Source: BOG-1155 sp050012495 (GTDB lineage Bacteria; Desulfobacterota; Syntrophorhabdia; Syntrophorhabdales; WCHB1-27). Taken from it: DNA of 15,132 nt. The stretch is from NCBI GenBank assembly GCA_050012495.1, contig JBEKHB010000080.1:1-15132 (forward strand), written 5' to 3'. The notes beneath the pieces are model-generated. The model was not told the origin of the DNA. It was given only the letters and a program-made list of their open reading frames with translations, and did not search any database. The first letter of the stretch is position 1. The number at the start of each line of letters is the position of its first letter. The position numbers and the translations under genes were made by a program. This document shows positions 14,448 through 15,132 of the stretch, one piece after another.

Positions 14448-14599
14448 AATCAGGAGACAGGGTGAAATTCTCTTTCGCGAAGAAAGAGATGGAGGGCACC
14501 ATTGATAGAGTATTCGAGAAAACCGTCTATATAAGAACGGATATGCCCCATCAGAAGGGCAAAATTGTCAAAAGAAGAGTCAAAGACATAAAGGCGTGA
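14444..14599 (+). CDS. 51-residue basic, probably SH3-like small protein
   Basis: The frame starts at an ATG that overlaps the fmdB stop (ATGA, 14444-14447). GGAGGAG at 14433-14439 gives an excellent ribosome site, and the frame ends at TGA 14597-14599. The product begins MKSGDRVKFSF and ends KIVKRRVKDIKA. It has alternating beta-type hydrophobic residues, a turn at EMEGTID, and many Lys/Arg. The pattern resembles small SH3-like/KOW-type beta-barrels that bind nucleic acid or ribosomes, but I do not recognise a named family. Tight coupling to fmdB suggests a shared function. It is short, so reality rests on the ribosome site, overlap and composition. Confidence 0.8.
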   Translation: MKSGDRVKFSFAKKEMEGTIDRVFEKTVYIRTDMPHQKGKIVKRRVKDIKA

Positions 14600-14626
14600 G
14601 CTAAAATAAATTTTTAAAGAATTTAC

Positions 14627-14655
14627 TTGACAACCATCTACAAATGTATTACTTT
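14627..14655 (+). promoter_or_regulatory. Promoter of the riboswitch-controlled gene
   Basis: Perfect TTGACA at 14627-14632, a 17-nt spacer and a weak -10 TACTTT at 14650-14655. The predicted start near 14662 falls just before the riboswitch aptamer at 14664. That agreement supports the promoter despite its poor -10. A weak -10 under a dyad is consistent with regulated transcription. Confidence 0.5.
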
Positions 14656-14659
14656 GTAG
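14638..14659. repeat. Inverted repeat over the -10 box, candidate operator
   Basis: CTACAAA (14638-14644) and TTTGTAG (14653-14659) are perfect 7-bp inverted arms around an 8-nt centre that overlaps the -10 hexamer. The left part also contains TACAAATGTA (14639-14648), which fits the TACAnnTGTA operator pattern known for BlaI/MecI/CopY-type repressors. No repressor gene is in the window, so the identity of any binder is open. Confidence 0.4.
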
Positions 14660-14663
14660 AGAG

Positions 14664-14760
14664 TTGAAAAAGCTAAACCATCGGCGACGGTGGGACAGAA
14701 AGCTAGCGGGTCTCAGGTCTACTCCTCGCGAACCTTCGGAGAGACAGCCGGGCTGCCAAG
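14664..14760 (+). promoter_or_regulatory. GEMM-I (class I cyclic-di-GMP) riboswitch aptamer
   Basis: The segment has the full GEMM-I signature. AAACC (14675-14679) opens a stem 14678-14683/14688-14693 capped by a GCGA GNRA tetraloop, followed by GGGACAGAAAGC (14692-14703). A second arm begins GCGGGTCTC and closes through GTCTC/GAGAC (14710-14714 with 14741-14745). It ends in the conserved AGCCGGGCTGCC (14746-14757). By alignment to the Vibrio Vc2 aptamer, position 20 is G (14672) and the intercalating A47 is at 14699. Pairs 21-46 and 22-45 are C-G and U-A here, a compensated change. G20 favours cyclic-di-GMP over cGAMP by the known rule. It sits about 90 nt before the exported-protein start. 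Confidence 0.93.
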
Positions 14761-14764
14761 GACA

Positions 14765-14786
14765 TTACTTTCATTTTCGAAAGTGA
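14765..14786 (+). promoter_or_regulatory. Hairpin after the aptamer, possible expression platform
   Basis: ACTTTC (14767-14772) and GAAAGT (14779-14784) pair around an ATTTTC loop. The hairpin starts about 7 nt after the aptamer core. It is followed by GAAGGGGGTGAG rather than a T-tract, so it is not a standard terminator. A second GAAAG at 14796-14800 could compete for the same CTTTC arm. How binding is read out cannot be decided from this. Confidence 0.35.
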
Positions 14787-14854
14787 AGGGGGTGAGAAAG
14801 GTCAACGGTAGTTCATGTTCTGGTAGTCAATTTTGAATAGCACAAGGAGGATGC

Positions 14855-15132
14855 ATGAAAAAGATCGGTTTGTTTGCAGTTGGTTTTATTTTGGCAATCG
14901 GCTTGCTGGCCGGCGCGCCGGGCACGGCGAAGGCGCTGCCGATCGGGACCGACATGCAGTTAGCAGGATTTTCTTCCGTGGCCTTGGTGGGTCCGATCGC
15001 CACAGGGACGGTAACCATTACCGAGACCAACCCTCTTGGTGGGTCGCCATGGAGCGTGGTAGTATCAAATGCAGGAGGACCAGTCGCTGTGGCTACCGTG
15101 GCAAATGGGAGTATAGTTTTGAACAATACCAC
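14855..15132 (+). CDS. Exported protein under GEMM-I riboswitch, 3' end outside window
   Basis: The frame is open from ATG 14855 to the window end (92 codons plus 2 nt). AAGGAGG at 14844-14850 is 4 nt upstream; an ATG at 14851 in another frame is too close to it and gives no signal peptide. The N-terminus MKKIGLFAVGFILAIGLLAG...AKA is a textbook Sec signal peptide with cleavage near residue 27. The visible mature part is rich in Gly, Ala, Val, Thr, Ser and Asn with beta-strand alternation (TGTVTITETN, WSVVVSN, ANGSIVLNNTT) and no Cys. It resembles extracellular or surface beta-rich proteins; a C-terminal sorting signal such as PEP-CTERM could lie beyond the edge. The function is not recognised. 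Control by cyclic di-GMP suggests a surface or matrix role. Confidence 0.88.
   Translation, partial: MKKIGLFAVGFILAIGLLAGAPGTAKALPIGTDMQLAGFSSVALVGPIATGTVTITETNPLGGSPWSVVVSNAGGPVAVATVANGSIVLNNT

Noticed and set aside
14792..14836. 14-codon GTG leader peptide between riboswitch and exported-protein gene
   Set aside because: The purine run directly abuts the GTG, the peptide has no regulatory codon run, and it is probably chance.
14827..15132. 101-codon minus-strand frame at the right edge
   Set aside because: It is antisense to the signal-peptide gene, which has a strong ribosome site and riboswitch leader on the plus strand.

Overview
This 15.1 kb window comes from a chromosome that looks bacterial, Gram-negative and anaerobic. 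It carries lptF and lptG (LPS export to an outer membrane), a clostridial-type 2[4Fe-4S] ferredoxin, and a membrane-bound heterodisulfide-reductase-like Fe-S oxidoreductase of the kind that links ETF to menaquinone. It also carries a GEMM-I (cyclic dinucleotide) riboswitch. Together these fit Desulfobacterota (the former Deltaproteobacteria), possibly a syntrophic lineage. That placement is inference from gene content. No mobile element, CRISPR array, tRNA or rRNA was seen, and no gene-free stretch exceeds 300 bases.

Layout. Positions 1-1839 (minus) hold a secreted LysM-NlpC/P60 peptidoglycan hydrolase, followed 4 nt later by a GTG-started polytopic membrane protein that runs off the left edge. 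A divergent promoter region (1840-2046) separates this pair from a ferredoxin gene (plus, 2047-2220). The ferredoxin converges on the large Fe-S oxidoreductase gene (minus, 2374-4377) with a strong, probably bidirectional terminator between them. A second divergent promoter region (4378-4531) serves the oxidoreductase and a MscS-like TM-helix protein (plus, 4532-5206).

Positions 5253-14002 form a run of nine co-directional minus-strand genes: purE, a P1-family (DmpA/NylC) self-processing peptidase, a sirtuin, mannose-1-phosphate guanylyltransferase, comM, lptF, lptG, a YprB-type exonuclease-fold protein and an alpha/beta hydrolase. Gaps are 36-103 nt, or 17-nt overlaps at two junctions. A promoter is visible only at purE, with a weak internal candidate at lptF. 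The unit mixes purine synthesis, sugar-nucleotide supply, LPS export and DNA processing.

The right end (14077-15132, plus) is the regulatory highlight. fmdB and an overlapping 51-residue basic protein share a strong promoter. After them, a new promoter carrying a dyad over its -10 box starts transcription almost exactly at a class-I cyclic-di-GMP (GEMM-I) riboswitch. The riboswitch leads into a gene for a signal-peptide-bearing exported protein that is cut by the window end. Both edge genes, the ferredoxin and the 51-residue gene are easy to miss because they are short or open-ended. Where family start sites or Shine-Dalgarno positions indicated it, shorter starts were chosen (lptF, lptG, the YprB-like gene, purE).
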